Shown: positions 7,393-16,462, counted from the stretch's first letter. The stretch: DNA of 36,498 bases from Alphaproteobacteria bacterium (GCA_028869395.1 JAGWSE010000444.1:1-36498), one strand, 5' to 3'. Made by a program: numbers and translations. The notes: generated by a model from the sequence alone, not told the origin.

Positions 7393-8237
7393 GCGCCGCG
7401 TCTCCGAGGTTCGGGCGCCGGGCCGCGAACGCGGCCTTCCTCGGCTTCTGCTGGGCGGCGACAGCCATAGCCCTGATGGCGCTCGTGGCGATCCTTTGGT
7501 CCCTGGTGAAGCAGGGCGTGGGCGGGTTGAACCTGAAGGTGTTCACGATGTCGACCCCCGCCCCGGACTCCGAGGGCGGCCTGCTGAACGCGATCCTCGG
7601 GTCCCTCATGATGTGCGTGCTGGCCATGACCGGCGCGGGCGTGGTCGGTGCGCTCGCCGGCACCTGGCTCTCGGAGTACGCCAAGGACAGCCGCTACGGG
7701 AAAGTCGTGCGCTTCGTGAACGACGTCCTGCTCTCGGCGCCCTCGATCCTCGTGGGCCTGTTCGTCTATGAAATCATGGTCGCCCCGATGAAGGGTTTCT
7801 CCGGCTACGCCGGCGCGCTGGCTCTGGCGCTCCTGGCGGTCCCGGTCATCGTGCGCACAACCGAGGACGTGCTTCGCCTGCAGCCGGTGGCGCTCCGCGA
7901 GGCGAGCATCGCGCTCGGCGCCCCCGTCTGGCGCACGACCCTGGCGGTGATCTGGAAGTCGGCCCGGGGCGGCATGATCACCGGCGCCCTGCTCGCCTTC
8001 GCCCGCATCAGCGGCGAGACCGCGCCCCTGCTGTTCACCGCCCTCAACAACCAGTTCCTGAACCTGAACCTCGCGCACCCCACCGCCAACCTGCCGGTGG
8101 TCATCTTCAACTTCGCCCTGTCGGCGCAGGACAACTGGCGCCGGCTCGCCTGGGTTGGCGCCATGCTGATCGCGCTCGCCGTGCTCGCCGTCACCATTAT
8201 CGCCCGCCTTTCGACCCGGGAGCCGCAACGCTCATGA
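7389..8237 (+). CDS. pstA: Phosphate ABC transporter permease PstA
   Basis: A 282-residue permease with roughly six membrane helices, the second half of the Pst channel. The EAA loop is visible around [17 protein letters not shown] followed by [15 protein letters not shown]. The ATG at 7389 overlaps the pstC stop, and its own stop overlaps the pstB start, so pstC, pstA and pstB are translationally coupled. A much longer in-frame reading upstream is a shadow inside pstC. Confidence 0.95.
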   Translation: MSAASPRFGRRAANAAFLGFCWAATAIALMALVAILWSLVKQGVGGLNLKVFTMSTPAPDSEGGLLNAILGSLMMCVLAMTGAGVVGALAGTWLSEYAKDSRYGKVVRFVNDVLLSAPSILVGLFVYEIMVAPMKGFSGYAGALALALLAVPVIVRTTEDVLRLQPVALREASIALGAPVWRTTLAVIWKSARGGMITGALLAFARISGETAPLLFTALNNQFLNLNLAHPTANLPVVIFNFALSAQDNWRRLAWVGAMLIALAVLAVTIIARLSTREPQRS

Positions 8238-9043
8238 CCGTGCAGACCCTCGAGGTCCCGGACACCAAGATCCTCACCCTGCCGCCGGAGGACGTGATCC
8301 TGCAGGTGAGGAACCTGGACTTCTACTACGGGGCCAAACAGGCCCTGTTCTCGGTCACCGCCGGGTTCAAGCGGAAGGCGGTCACCGCGCTCATCGGACC
8401 GTCGGGCTGCGGAAAGTCGACGCTGCTGCGCACGCTCAACCGCATGTACAGTCTCTATCCCGGCCAGCGCGCGGAGGGGCAGGTCCTGCTCGAGGGTGAG
8501 GACGTGCTGGCCCGCAGCGTGGACCTGGCCGCCCTGCGCGCCCGGGTGGGCATGGTGTTCCAGAAACCGACACCGTTCCCGATGTCGATCTTCGAGAACG
8601 TGGCCTACGGCGTGCGCCTGTACGAACGCCTCTCAAAAGCCGACATGGCGCAGCGGGTCGAGGAGAGCCTGCGCCGGGCCGCGCTCTGGGAGGAGGTCAA
8701 GGACAAGCTCAAGGACTCCGGTCTCGGCCTGTCCGGCGGCCAGCAGCAGCGGCTCTGCGTGGCGCGCGCGATCGCCGTCAGGCCGGAAGTGCTGCTCCTC
8801 GACGAGCCTGCCTCGGCTCTCGATCCGATCTCGACCGCCCGGCTCGAAGAGACGATCAGCGAGCTGAAGGCGGACTACACGGTGATCATCGTCACCCACA
8901 ACATGAGCCAGGCCGCCCGCCTCTCAGACCATACCGGATTCATGTACCTGGGCCACATGGTGGAGTTCGGGGAAACGGACCAGGTCTTCACCAGCCCCGC
9001 GACCACGCGGGCCCGCGACTACATCACCGGCCGGTTCGGCTAG
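8234..9043 (+). CDS. pstB: Phosphate ABC transporter ATPase PstB
   Basis: A 269-residue ABC ATPase. Walker A is G55-PSGCGKS-T63, the Q-loop is in [17 protein letters not shown], the signature is LSGGQQQR, Walker B is VLLLDEP followed by ASALDP, and the switch His lies in VTHN. The KPTPFPMSI stretch is diagnostic for PstB. It powers phosphate import at the inner-membrane face and also takes part in PhoR/PhoU signalling. It starts in an ATGA overlap with pstA. Confidence 0.97.
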   Translation: MTVQTLEVPDTKILTLPPEDVILQVRNLDFYYGAKQALFSVTAGFKRKAVTALIGPSGCGKSTLLRTLNRMYSLYPGQRAEGQVLLEGEDVLARSVDLAALRARVGMVFQKPTPFPMSIFENVAYGVRLYERLSKADMAQRVEESLRRAALWEEVKDKLKDSGLGLSGGQQQRLCVARAIAVRPEVLLLDEPASALDPISTARLEETISELKADYTVIIVTHNMSQAARLSDHTGFMYLGHMVEFGETDQVFTSPATTRARDYITGRFG

Positions 9044-9053
9044 GGGAGCCGCC

Positions 9054-9725
9054 ATGGAACACACCTACAGGGTCATCGACGAGGCGCTGAACGCGCTGCA
9101 CGCCGAGGTTGCCGCCATGGGTGAGCTTGCGGTGGCGCAGCTCTCCGGCGCCGTCGACGCATTCCTGCGTCACGACCGCGACGCGGCCGCCCGCATCGCC
9201 TCGGGCGACCCACGACTCGACGAGATGGACGCCGGGATCGAGCGTCGCGCGGTGCGTTTCATCGCCCTTCACCAGCCGATGGCCGACGATCTGCGCGCGC
9301 CCATCGCGGCCATGAAGACGGCCATGAACCTCGAGCGGTGCGGCGACCTCGCCAAGAACATCGCCAAGCGTACGCCGCAGCTCTCCGGCGCGCCCGACGC
9401 CGAGATCGCCAGGGGCGTAGGTGAACTTGGCGCGCTTGTCGCCCGCCGCCTCGGCGAGGTGGTCGCGGCCTACAAGGCCTCCGACGCCGACGCCGCCAAG
9501 GACGTCTGGGAGAAGGACACCGAAATCGACGAACTGCACGAGAAGGTGTTCCGCCAGATCCTGGAGGAGATGTCCGGCCATCCGTCGCTGATCGAGGCCT
9601 CGACGCACCTGCTGTTCATCACCAAGAACCTGGAGCGGATCGGCGACCACGCGACGAACATCGCCGAGCTCGTCTGTTACGAGGCGACGGGCGGGGAATT
9701 GTCGGACAGGCCGAAGGCGAGCTAG
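9054..9725 (+). CDS. phoU: Phosphate signalling regulator PhoU (second copy, pst operon)
   Basis: A 223-residue protein with two PhoU three-helix domains. Motifs: NLERCGDLAKNIAKR in the first and NLERIGDHATNIAE in the second. It follows pstB by 10 bases with GGGGAG upstream of the ATG, the classic pst-phoU order. It should hold the Pst/PhoR complex in the signalling-off state and control Pst activity. Compared with the copy at 883-1614, it lacks the N-terminal extension and the charged C-terminal tail; elsewhere the two differ outside the motifs. Its stop overlaps the converging nitronate monooxygenase gene by four bases, and no terminator hairpin is seen between them. Confidence 0.94.
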   Translation: MEHTYRVIDEALNALHAEVAAMGELAVAQLSGAVDAFLRHDRDAAARIASGDPRLDEMDAGIERRAVRFIALHQPMADDLRAPIAAMKTAMNLERCGDLAKNIAKRTPQLSGAPDAEIARGVGELGALVARRLGEVVAAYKASDADAAKDVWEKDTEIDELHEKVFRQILEEMSGHPSLIEASTHLLFITKNLERIGDHATNIAELVCYEATGGELSDRPKAS

Positions 9726-10717
9726 GCCATCGTCTCGCGCGGCAGGGCGCGGATGACGGCGGTGGCCTCGTCGACGATCTCGCGGATCACCTCCGCCGCG
9801 GGCATGACGGCTTTCACCCCGCTCACGCCCTGGCCGCACCAGAGAGAGAGCGCGTCGATGTCGCCCGTGGCGTCTGCCCCGGGCGTCGTGGAGGCGTAGC
9901 GCGGAATGGCTCCCCGAGGCGTGCGCGCCACCGGCTCGCCCTCGCCCGGGCGGGCCCCGGTGTCCGGGCGTCCGGCGGCTTCCCACGCGTCGAACGTGGG
10001 GTTGCGCAGCACGCGGTGAGGCGCGTCGGGCCAGCCCACGTCGAAAAGGCGGGTATGCACGGTGGAGGCTTCGTCGGCTTGCAGAAGCCGCTCGCGGTAT
10101 CGCGCATGGACGCCCGCTTCGGGGGTGGCGAGGAACCTCGTTCCGATCCAGGCGCCGGCCGCGCCCAGCGCAAGCACCGCGGCGAGCGCTCGTCCGTCGG
10201 AGATTCCGCCGGCGGCGATGACTGGCGTCGGCGAAACCGCCTCGACCACCGCGCGGACCAGCGGCAGGGTGGCCACGGCCCCCAGCACATGGCCCCCGGC
10301 CTCCCAGCCCTGGGCGACGACCATGTCGACGCCGGCTTCGATGTCGGCCCCGGCCTGGGCTGCGCTGCCCACCGTCGAGAGCACGACGGCTCCGGCCGCG
10401 TGGCATGCGCCGACATAGGGCGCAGGATCTCCCCAGAAGAACGAGACGGCGGCGACCTTCTCCTCCAGGCAGATGGCCAGGCGCTCGTCCTGCGGAAAGG
10501 CCAGCACGAGGTTGACCCCGAACGGCCGGTCGGTGAGCGCGCGTGTCGCCCGGATCGCAGCGCGCGCCGCCTCGGGCGGATGCCAGGACAAGGCCAGCAT
10601 CCCGAGCGCGCCGGCATTGCTGACGGCGGCGGCGAGCGCCGGCGGACTGGCTCCCCCCATCGGCGCCTGGACGATGGGCGCGCGCAGGCCCAGCCGCTCG
10701 GTCAACGCGGTGCGCAT
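9722..10717 (-). CDS. Nitronate monooxygenase-family flavoprotein
   Basis: A 331-residue FMN-dependent TIM-barrel protein of the NMO/2-nitropropane dioxygenase family. Markers in order: APIVQAPMGGAS at the N-terminus, PFGVNLVL, QGWEAGGH (substrate and flavin side, with the family's His), and the phosphate-binding AAGGISDGRALAAVLALGA. These enzymes oxidise alkyl nitronates such as propionate-3-nitronate to aldehydes or keto acids with nitrite release; some family members are instead enoyl reductases. Start ATG 10717 lies 8 bases after the alpha/beta hydrolase stop, so the two form a leftward operon. The exact substrate is unknown. Confidence 0.85.
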   Translation of the reverse strand: MRTALTERLGLRAPIVQAPMGGASPPALAAAVSNAGALGMLALSWHPPEAARAAIRATRALTDRPFGVNLVLAFPQDERLAICLEEKVAAVSFFWGDPAPYVGACHAAGAVVLSTVGSAAQAGADIEAGVDMVVAQGWEAGGHVLGAVATLPLVRAVVEAVSPTPVIAAGGISDGRALAAVLALGAAGAWIGTRFLATPEAGVHARYRERLLQADEASTVHTRLFDVGWPDAPHRVLRNPTFDAWEAAGRPDTGARPGEGEPVARTPRGAIPRYASTTPGADATGDIDALSLWCGQGVSGVKAVMPAAEVIREIVDEATAVIRALPRETMA

Positions 10718-10725
10718 GCCAGGTC

Positions 10726-11502
10726 TCAGGCCGGCTCGAAGAGCCGGGCGGCGTCCAGAAAGCTCGTCAGGGCCGCGTTGAACGCGGCCGGGTTGTCGAT
10801 GTTCGCGGCATGGCCGGCGTTGGGGATCACGGCCTTCTTCGCGCCCGGGATCTTCGCGGCCATGTACTCGGACGCTGCGAGGAAGGGGGTGTCGTTCTCG
10901 CCCACGATGACAATCGCGGGGACGCCGATGTGGGGCAGGCTCTCGATGACGCGCGCGTCGCGCTGGGTGAGCATGCCGCGCGCCGCGCGGGCCAGGCCGG
11001 TCGCGTCGCGATGACGGGCCGCACGTACCTCGGCGCTGCCGCGGGAGAGGTCGGGCAGGCCCTCGCTCTCGTAGCGTTCGGCGCGCTGGATGGCGTTGGC
11101 GTTCCAGCCCTGCCGGGCCTGGTCGTTCCGATATCCCGGGCCGGTGTCGATGATCAGCAACGCCCGCGTACGCTCCGGGTGCGCACGGTGAAAGGCCAGG
11201 CTCATGTAGCCGCCGAGTGAGAGGCCGCCGATCACGGCGCGCTCGGCGCCGACCGTGTCGAGCAGGGCCGCCATGTCGGCCACGGTCGCCTGCTCGGAGT
11301 AGGCGCCCTGATCGGCGGGGTAGTCGCTGCGGCCGTGCCCGCGCATGTCCCAGGTCACGACGGTGAACCGGTCCTTCAGCGCCGCGACCTGGCCTTGCCA
11401 CATCTCGCCCGTCGCCGAGAAGCCGTGGGTCAGCAGGATCACCGGACCGTGTCCCGCGACGTCGTAGTGGATCCGCACCCCATTTCGATCAAGCGTCGGC
11501 AT
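10726..11502 (-). CDS. Alpha/beta-fold hydrolase
   Basis: A 258-residue cytoplasmic hydrolase. The oxyanion-hole HG lies at residues 26-27, the nucleophile elbow is G-L-S95-L-G-G, the acid is likely the Asp in IVGENDTPF, and the catalytic His is in NAGHAANI. The family covers esterases, lactonases, C-C hydrolases and haloperoxidase-like proteins, and nothing here fixes the substrate. It is upstream of and co-directional with the nitronate monooxygenase. It diverges from the DUF3307 gene, leaving a 216-base region for two promoters. Confidence 0.85.
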   Translation of the reverse strand: MPTLDRNGVRIHYDVAGHGPVILLTHGFSATGEMWQGQVAALKDRFTVVTWDMRGHGRSDYPADQGAYSEQATVADMAALLDTVGAERAVIGGLSLGGYMSLAFHRAHPERTRALLIIDTGPGYRNDQARQGWNANAIQRAERYESEGLPDLSRGSAEVRAARHRDATGLARAARGMLTQRDARVIESLPHIGVPAIVIVGENDTPFLAASEYMAAKIPGAKKAVIPNAGHAANIDNPAAFNAALTSFLDAARLFEPA

Positions 11503-11718
11503 GGTGTCCTCCAGAGGCCGTTCTTCGACCCTGGCCTCAGCATGACTCAGGCCGGGAACCGCCGCCAGCCTGGGCGCCGGGCGGTTGGGTCTGCGGAGGG
11601 CGCGCCGATCGCGCTGTGACCGCGGTCACTGCGGGAGCGCCGCGCCACAGCTTGGCTTCGATCAGGTCTGCGGCGATCCGCGTGTGGAGAGTCGGCGGGC
11701 GAGGAGGAGTGAGGAGCG

Positions 11719-12075
11719 TTGTCCCTTGCGCTGTTGGCCTTTCTGCTCGTGGCCGTCCATGGCGTCTGTGACTTCGCCCTGCAGCCCGAGGCTATGGTCT
11801 TGGGGAAGAACCGCCACGCCGATCCCGATCCGGAGCGCCAGCCGCGGTGGTATTACTGGCTGTCCGCGCACGGCCTGACGCACGGCCTGGCCGTCTCCCT
11901 GGTCCTGATGCTGGCGGGCTTCCCGCAACTGTGGTGGCTGGGCCTGGTCGAGGCGGCGAGCCACGCCGCAATCGACGACCTGAAATGCGCCGGGCGGATC
12001 AGCCTGCCGGCCGACCAGGCGCTTCATTACGCGTGCAAGGCGCTCTGGATCGCGGCCGCCGCGGCCGCGCGGTAG
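11719..12075 (+). CDS. DUF3307-family membrane protein
   Basis: A 118-residue protein with about three to four hydrophobic helices and the DUF3307 pattern: an early H-G-V-C-D-F-A-L-Q motif, a central AHGLTHG, and H-A-A-I-D-D-L-K near the C-terminal helix. The repeated His and Asp residues within or beside helices suggest metal or proton binding, but the family function is unknown. The start is TTG 11719; purine-rich AGGAGG lies about 11 bases upstream. A later start would cut into the first helix. The N-terminal segment is hydrophobic enough to be a membrane anchor. Confidence 0.75.
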   Translation: MSLALLAFLLVAVHGVCDFALQPEAMVLGKNRHADPDPERQPRWYYWLSAHGLTHGLAVSLVLMLAGFPQLWWLGLVEAASHAAIDDLKCAGRISLPADQALHYACKALWIAAAAAAR

Positions 12076-12079
12076 TGGA

Positions 12080-12511
12080 TCAGCCCGCGCGACGCAGCCG
12101 CAGCGACGGCTGAGAAACACCCGCGGCGCGGGTCACCGCCGCGATCAGTCCCTGCACCATCACGGGCTTTGGCACGAAGCCTGAGAACCCCAGCGCCAGG
12201 TATTCGGCCGGCTCGCGCGAGAGGATGTCTGCCGTGAGGGCGATGACCGGCGTGTCCCGCTCGGGGCCCGCGCGTTCCCGAATCCGCTTCATCGCCTCGA
12301 TGCCGCTCATCTCGGGCATGTGGATGTCCATCAGCACCACATCGAAGGCCTGGCGTCCCATCTGCTCGATCGCCTCAGCGCCGCTCAGCGCCTTGACCGC
12401 GCGGTGACCGAAGGCGGTCAGAATCTCTTCCACGACACGAAGGTTCACCGGGTCGTCGTCGACGTGCAGGACAGTCAGCGGCCGCTCAGGCTTGGAATTG
12501 AACTCAGACAC
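12080..12511 (-). CDS. Stand-alone response regulator receiver protein
   Basis: A 143-residue receiver-only protein resembling the receiver modules of hybrid kinases. Acidic residues in HVDDDPVNL, the phospho-acceptor Asp in VVLMDIHMPEMSG, Thr in IALTAD and Lys in FVPKPV are intact. The GTG at 12511 is preferred because GGAG lies 9 bases upstream; an upstream TTG at 12571 would add 20 residues. The C-terminal tail is Arg-rich. It lies 0.9 kb from the triple-PAS hybrid kinase, but a functional link is only a guess. It converges with the DUF3307 gene. Confidence 0.8.
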   Translation of the reverse strand: MSEFNSKPERPLTVLHVDDDPVNLRVVEEILTAFGHRAVKALSGAEAIEQMGRQAFDVVLMDIHMPEMSGIEAMKRIRERAGPERDTPVIALTADILSREPAEYLALGFSGFVPKPVMVQGLIAAVTRAAGVSQPSLRLRRAG

Positions 12512-12686
12512 GAATTGATACTCCGCCCACCCAGCTGCGACCGCCGAGGCTGCGGACGCTGCGTCTTTCAACCTGAACGTGGCGCCAGTTCGCTAAGGTA
12601 AGGCTGACAAGTAGGCCTAATCGCCGGTTAATGCGCCCTGCCACCGAGCCGAACGCCCCGGAATGGGGCTTCGGCAGGGTTAAGCC

Positions 12687-12926
12687 TCATCCGCTCTCCG
12701 CGATCACCTGTCCTCCGCGCCGCAGCACGACACGCCGTCCCAGGTGCTCGGTCCGGGCGGCCGCGAAGATTGCGCGGGCGACCAATATGCTGGACGCCCG
12801 TCCGATCACCCGTTCCGCCGCGGTCCGCGGCAGGTTCCAGAGCTCGATCACGTAAGCCAGGCCATTGGTGGTCCCCGCCGATGCGCTCAGCGGCACCAAC
12901 TTGGACTCGTCTTCACCTTCGATCAT
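12687..12926 (-). CDS. Small hypothetical protein, paralogue of its upstream neighbour
   Basis: A 79-residue soluble protein of unknown function. After an acidic N-terminus it has YVIELWNL, a long Ala/Arg helix ending in AIFAAARTEHLGRRVVLRRGGQVI. The same order (Tyr-strand-Trp, then AAYFAATREYPGRAITLRHKGTVI) is found in the neighbour at 12945-13232, so the two are tandem paralogues. The pattern suggests a small beta-alpha-beta fold. It starts 18 bases after the neighbour's stop and is probably co-transcribed. Confidence 0.7.
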   Translation of the reverse strand: MIEGEDESKLVPLSASAGTTNGLAYVIELWNLPRTAAERVIGRASSILVARAIFAAARTEHLGRRVVLRRGGQVIAESG

Positions 12927-12944
12927 GCGGCTGACCCGGAGCGA

Positions 12945-13232
12945 TCAGTGAGTCTTGCCGGTCCAGCGGCTGATCACCGTGCCCTTGTGGCGGAGGGTGA
13001 TCGCGCGCCCGGGATATTCCCGGGTGGCCGCGAAGTAGGCGGCGTACCCGATCGACGGGCTTATGCTGACGGCGACGACGTGTTCGACGAACTGGCCGCC
13101 GTCGTCCCAGACCTCGACCTTGTAGGGCAGGTCCTCGCGTTCCAGCGGGAACTCACTGGCGCCCATAGGCGTTTTAGGCGCTTCGTCAGGCGGCTCTCCG
13201 GGGGGATGAAGCTCGTGTACGCCAGGAACCAT
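12945..13232 (-). CDS. Small hypothetical protein, first of a paralogous pair
   Basis: A 95-residue protein. Start ATG 13232 has GAGGAA 6 bases upstream; the TTG at 13250 is not supported. Residues 1-40 are Pro/Glu-rich and probably disordered. The remainder (YKVEVWDDGG, a helix with YAAYFAATREYPGRAIT, ending KGTVISRW) matches the next gene. No catalytic motif is evident. The gene diverges from the PAS hybrid kinase with 138 bases in between, so a shared regulatory region is possible. Confidence 0.75.
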   Translation of the reverse strand: MVPGVHELHPPGEPPDEAPKTPMGASEFPLEREDLPYKVEVWDDGGQFVEHVVAVSISPSIGYAAYFAATREYPGRAITLRHKGTVISRWTGKTH

Positions 13233-13370
13233 ACGCTTTTCCTCGACCAACGTCGTACATCTTTGGCGCGAGCCAAGATTGTGTCAATTCGCGCTCGAGT
13301 AGTTGCTCCCGAAACTTCAGCTCTCTAAGGAAGTTGCAGGGGCGCATATGAAATTGGCGGCGATTGAGCG

Positions 13371-15740
13371 ATGACCGAGCTTCAGCATAACGCGCTCGCG
13401 CTGCAGTTCCTCTTGGAGTCGGTCAGCGACTACGCGATCTACATGCTGGATCCCGACGGTCGCATCGTAACCTGGAACCCGGGCGCCGAGCACCTCAAGG
13501 GCTATTCCTTCTCCGAGATCGAGGGGCAGTCGTTCGAACGGTTCTTCACGCTGGAGGATCGTCGCGCCGGACTGCCCGGGAAGCTGCTCGAGCGCGCCCG
13601 CGCCGAGGGCAAGGTCCAGAGCGAGGGCTGGCGCATGCGCAAGGACGGCACTCGCTTCTGGGCGGTGGCCGCCCTCCACGCCGTGAAGGACGACTCCGGC
13701 CGACTGATCGGGTTCGCCAAGATCACCCGCGACATGACTGCGGAACGGGAAGCCCAACTGGCGGTGGCCGAAAGCGAGCAGCGCTTCCGTCTGCTTGTCG
13801 AAGGCGTGATCGATTACGCGATCTACATGCTCGATGTGAACGGCTCGATCACCAACTGGAACCGCGGCGCCGAGCGCATCAAGGGCTACAAGTCCGACGA
13901 GGTCCTCGGCCGCCACTTCAGCATCTTCTACACGCCCGAGGACCGCCAGGCCGGCCTGCCTGCGCGCGCCATGGCGACGGCGCTTGCGACGGGGCGCTAC
14001 GAGACGGAAGGCTGGCGGGTGCGCAAGGACGGCACGCGCTTCTGGGCGCTCGCCGTTCTCGATCCGATCTACGACGAGAGCGGCCGGCACATTGGCTTCG
14101 CCAAGGTCACCCGCGATATTTCGGAGCGGAAGGCCGCAGAGAAGGCGCTGATCGAGAGCGAGCGGCAGTTCCGCCTGCTGGTCTCGGGCGTGGTCGACTA
14201 CGCGCTTTTCATGCTGGACCCCAACGGCATCGTCACCAACTGGAACGCCGGCGCCCAGCACATCAAGGGTTACAAGGCGGAGGAGATCGTCGGACAGCAC
14301 TTCTCGCGCTTCTATACGGAGGTCGAGCGCGCAGCGGGCGTTCCCATGCGCGCTTTGCAGACGGCTACCGATACAGGCCGTTACGAGGCCGAGGGATGGC
14401 GGGTGCGAAAGGACGGCTCGCTCTTCTGGGCGAGCGTCGTCCTGGATGCCATCCGCGACGAGGATGGAAGGCTCGTCGGCTTCGCAAAGATCACCCGCGA
14501 CGTCACGGACAAGCGCAACGCCCAGCTCCAACTCCAGCGCGCCCAAGACCAGCTCGCCCAGGCCCAGAAAATGGAGGCGCTCGGCCAGCTCACGGGAGGC
14601 GTCGCCCACGACTTCAACAATCTCCTGATGGTGGTGAGCGGACAGGCGCAATTGCTTCGTCGGCGACTTGCCGAGGATTCGAAGGCCCTGAAGGCGCTGG
14701 ACGCGATCGAAGCTTCCGCGCGCCGTGGCGAAGACCTGACCCGGCATCTGCTGTCCTTTGCGCGCCGCCAGCGGCTTCGTCCGGCGCCGCTCGCGCTCAA
14801 CCAGAACGCCAGCAGTCTCAAGGAGCTGTTGTCGGCAAGCCTTCCCAAGGATGTCCAGCTGGTGCTGGACATGCCGCGAAAGCTCTGGCCGGTCGATGTG
14901 GACCAGAGCGAGTTGGAGCTGGCGCTCCTCAATCTCACCGTGAACGCCCGCGATGCGATGCCGAATGGCGGTGTGCTCACGATCTCGGCGGAAAACGCGA
15001 CGCTGTCCGATGAGGGCGACGCCCCCACTGATCTTCGGGGTGACTTCGTCGCGGTCAGCCTCAGCGACACCGGGGTGGGGATCCCGCCCGATATCCTGAG
15101 CCGGATTTTCGATCCTTTCTTTACGACCAAGGATGTCAGCAAGGGCACGGGGCTCGGACTTTCACAGGTGTATGGTTTCGTTCAGCAGTCCGGCGGCCGC
15201 GTGGGGGTCGAGAGCGAGCTTGGACGGGGGACCAGGTTCACGCTCTATCTGCCGCGGGCGCGCGAAGCGCCCAGGGCGGCGGAGCCCTTGCCCGACACCA
15301 TCGTCGCAGCGCCGGGCGCCCGCATCCTCGTCGTCGAGGATAATCCCGAGGTCGCCGACGTGGCCGCCGGCATGCTGGAACAGCTCGGCCATAACGTGCA
15401 GGTCGTCAGCAACGCCGGCGCGGCGTTGGCTGCGATCGCGGAAGGCGATCGGCCGGATCTCGTGTTCAGCGACATCGTCATGGCCGGGGAGATGGATGGG
15501 GTGGCGCTCGCCCGCGGGCTGCGCGAAAAGGCGCCGGGGCTGCCGGTGCTTCTCGCCACCGGCTACAGCCAGGCCGCCGAACGCATCGGCGACGAATTTC
15601 CGATCCTGCGCAAGCCATACAGGCTCGAGGATCTGAACCAGGCGCTGAACGCCGCGATGGCTCAGGCGCACGACGGCAAGCTTGTCCGCATCGACACCGC
15701 CCGCCGGGCGCGCGCAAGCCGCAGGGATGGTTCGGCCTAG
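13371..15740 (+). CDS. Triple-PAS hybrid histidine kinase with receiver domain
   Basis: A 789-residue soluble protein without transmembrane segments. Three closely similar PAS domains with PAC-like ends lie at about residues 10-125, 135-255 and 265-385. Each repeats the pattern DYA-(I/L)-(Y/F)-ML, W-N-x-GA, IKGY or LKGY, and (V/M)RKDG-x-x-FWA. A HisKA dimerisation helix carries the phospho-His H413 in GGVAHDFNNLL. A HATPase domain (N box NLTVNARDAMPNGG, then DTGVGIP, DPFFTTKD, GTGLGLS) runs to about 635. A C-terminal receiver has phospho-acceptor D701 and a KPY Lys. Such kinases sense redox, light or ligands through PAS cofactors; no cofactor Cys or His could be assigned here. The output partner is not encoded adjacent in the same direction. 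Confidence 0.93.
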   Translation: MTELQHNALALQFLLESVSDYAIYMLDPDGRIVTWNPGAEHLKGYSFSEIEGQSFERFFTLEDRRAGLPGKLLERARAEGKVQSEGWRMRKDGTRFWAVAALHAVKDDSGRLIGFAKITRDMTAEREAQLAVAESEQRFRLLVEGVIDYAIYMLDVNGSITNWNRGAERIKGYKSDEVLGRHFSIFYTPEDRQAGLPARAMATALATGRYETEGWRVRKDGTRFWALAVLDPIYDESGRHIGFAKVTRDISERKAAEKALIESERQFRLLVSGVVDYALFMLDPNGIVTNWNAGAQHIKGYKAEEIVGQHFSRFYTEVERAAGVPMRALQTATDTGRYEAEGWRVRKDGSLFWASVVLDAIRDEDGRLVGFAKITRDVTDKRNAQLQLQRAQDQLAQAQKMEALGQLTGGVAHDFNNLLMVVSGQAQLLRRRLAEDSKALKALDAIEASARRGEDLTRHLLSFARRQRLRPAPLALNQNASSLKELLSASLPKDVQLVLDMPRKLWPVDVDQSELELALLNLTVNARDAMPNGGVLTISAENATLSDEGDAPTDLRGDFVAVSLSDTGVGIPPDILSRIFDPFFTTKDVSKGTGLGLSQVYGFVQQSGGRVGVESELGRGTRFTLYLPRAREAPRAAEPLPDTIVAAPGARILVVEDNPEVADVAAGMLEQLGHNVQVVSNAGAALAAIAEGDRPDLVFSDIVMAGEMDGVALARGLREKAPGLPVLLATGYSQAAERIGDEFPILRKPYRLEDLNQALNAAMAQAHDGKLVRIDTARRARASRRDGSA

Positions 15741-15849
15741 CTCACGCGGCTTTGATGGAGGCTCGCACAGGCGTGCGAAACCCCCGCGCCGACTTTCTGT
15801 TAGAGTGGCTGGGAGGCGCTGTCCCACCGGCGAACGGGAGGGTGACACC

Positions 15850-16035
15850 ATGGATAACTACTGGCTGCGCGCGCTGGAAGCGGCGGAAGCCGCCGAGGAG
15901 ACGGCAAGGCGCCTGCGCCAGCGCTATGGCAGCGATGCCGAGGCGCATCTTAAGGACGAGGCTCCGCGCTGGAGATCCGCAACGAAGCCTCCGCCGCGGC
16001 TGGACGACGTGCGCCGCGCCCTCAGATGGACCTAG
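15850..16035 (+). CDS. Small hypothetical protein (61 residues)
   Basis: The ATG at 15850 is preceded by GGGAGGG at good spacing. The protein starts MDNYWLRALEAAEAAEET and is a charged, Ala/Glu/Arg-rich helix (residues 4-40) followed by a Pro/Arg tail. No known domain is recognised. Its last 14 bases overlap the converging Nudix gene. The clear ribosome binding site and helical composition support a real gene rather than chance. Confidence 0.6.
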   Translation: MDNYWLRALEAAEAAEETARRLRQRYGSDAEAHLKDEAPRWRSATKPPPRLDDVRRALRWT

Positions 16036-16462
16036 GGCCCGACGGCTCGAAGCTCGCGATCAGGAGCTGGAGGTCCACTTCGTCGACCAGGCCCGAGGCC
16101 TCTGTGATCGAGATCCACAGCTTGTCCCGGACCTCGCGTTCCGGCCAGTCGGAATGCTCGTGGAGCACCTCGAGCGCATAGACCGCGACATTCACGCTCT
16201 GGATCCGGCCGCTTTTCATCACCTTGTCGTAGCGGTACTCACCCAGCGGATCCTCGGTCACGCGGCCCGCGACGCCGGTCTCCTCCAGCGCCTCCCGGGC
16301 GGCGGCGATGGTCGGCGGCTCGCCCTTGCGCCCCCAGCCCTTGGGAATGACCCAGCGGCGGGTCTCGCGCGAGGTGATGAGCAGAACCTCCACCCCGCCT
16401 TCGAAGCGGCGCCACGGGAGCGCCGCATACTGCCGACGTGTCCCGCGGCGCGCCTTGGCCAT
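16022..16462 (-). CDS. Nudix hydrolase, diphosphoinositol-polyphosphate phosphohydrolase-like
   Basis: A 146-residue Nudix protein. The Nudix box is complete: G-x5-E-x7-REALEETGV inside residues about 43-65, preceded by the WVIPKGW segment common to the ApnA/diphosphoinositol polyphosphate phosphohydrolase group. These enzymes cleave nucleoside diphosphate-linked compounds using Mg bound by the REUXEE helix. The N-terminal ARRGTRRQYAALPWR is typical of alphaproteobacterial members. A possible Pho-type repeat lies 52 bases upstream. The exact substrate cannot be decided from sequence. Confidence 0.88.
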   Translation of the reverse strand: MAKARRGTRRQYAALPWRRFEGGVEVLLITSRETRRWVIPKGWGRKGEPPTIAAAREALEETGVAGRVTEDPLGEYRYDKVMKSGRIQSVNVAVYALEVLHEHSDWPEREVRDKLWISITEASGLVDEVDLQLLIASFEPSGPRSI

